Position numbers and translations under genes: made by a program. A stretch of DNA of 6,410 bases from Kiritimatiellia bacterium (GTDB lineage: Bacteria > Verrucomicrobiota > Kiritimatiellia > JAAZAB01). Each line of letters opens with the position of its first letter. The stretch's first letter is position 1. Shown here piece by piece: positions 6,403 through 6,410 of this stretch. Location of the stretch: positions 1-6,410 of the forward strand of contig JAGYMT010000109.1 of NCBI GenBank assembly GCA_018400335.1. Direction: 5' to 3'. Under the pieces are notes generated by a model. The model was not told the DNA's origin. It searched no databases and saw only the letters and a program-made list of their open reading frames with translations.

Positions 6403-6410
6403 TGTGTCCT
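6403..6410 (-). promoter_or_regulatory. Ribosome binding site of the GH95-like gene (partly visible)
   Basis: On the minus strand AGGA lies four bases before ATG 6402, supporting this start over the in-frame ATG at 6378, which has only weak purines upstream. The window ends here, so the promoter of the operon, or any gene further upstream in it, cannot be seen. Confidence 0.45.

Noticed and set aside
1..6410. CRISPR array, tRNA, rRNA or complete insertion sequence
   Set aside because: No regularly spaced repeats, cloverleaf sequence, rRNA-like stretch or paired terminal inverted repeats with a transposase were found on reading both strands.

Overview
The window looks like part of a glycan-utilisation region from a bacterium, built from two GC-rich glycosidase-like genes on the minus strand and one aldo/keto reductase gene on the plus strand. 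No taxonomic marker gene is present. The large cytoplasmic-type glycoside hydrolases, the Tat-exported aldo/keto reductase and the T-rich leader are the kind of content seen in glycan-degrading PVC-group bacteria (Planctomycetes, Verrucomicrobia, Lentisphaerae, Kiritimatiellae). That assignment is an impression, not a demonstration.

Layout. Positions 1-541 are AT-richer than the rest. They hold the apparent C-terminal end of an unrecognised plus-strand protein (2-214), then a non-coding leader with an A/T palindrome (319-340), a threefold 10-bp tandem repeat (421-450) and an imperfect GC-rich hairpin (480-511). A Tat-signal aldo/keto reductase follows at 542-1519 (+) with an intact catalytic tetrad. 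The convergent gap 1520-1701 holds a 35-codon minus-strand ORF (1532-1639) with an unusually good Shine-Dalgarno sequence and an internal 13-bp stem. Minus-strand genes fill the rest: a 669-residue GH42-like (beta/alpha)8-barrel protein (1702-3711), preceded 30 bp upstream by an 886-residue GH95-like (alpha/alpha)6-barrel protein (3742-6402).

How the genes may work together. The two large genes are almost certainly one transcription unit, with the GH95-like gene first. GH95 enzymes remove alpha-L-fucose or alpha-L-galactose and GH42 enzymes remove beta-galactose. A plausible role is stepwise trimming of an imported oligosaccharide, since neither protein has a visible signal peptide. Both proteins keep the family scaffold but appear to lack canonical catalytic residues at the expected places, so the true substrates are open. 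The reductase is convergent and predicted to be exported. Its link to the glycan genes rests only on proximity.
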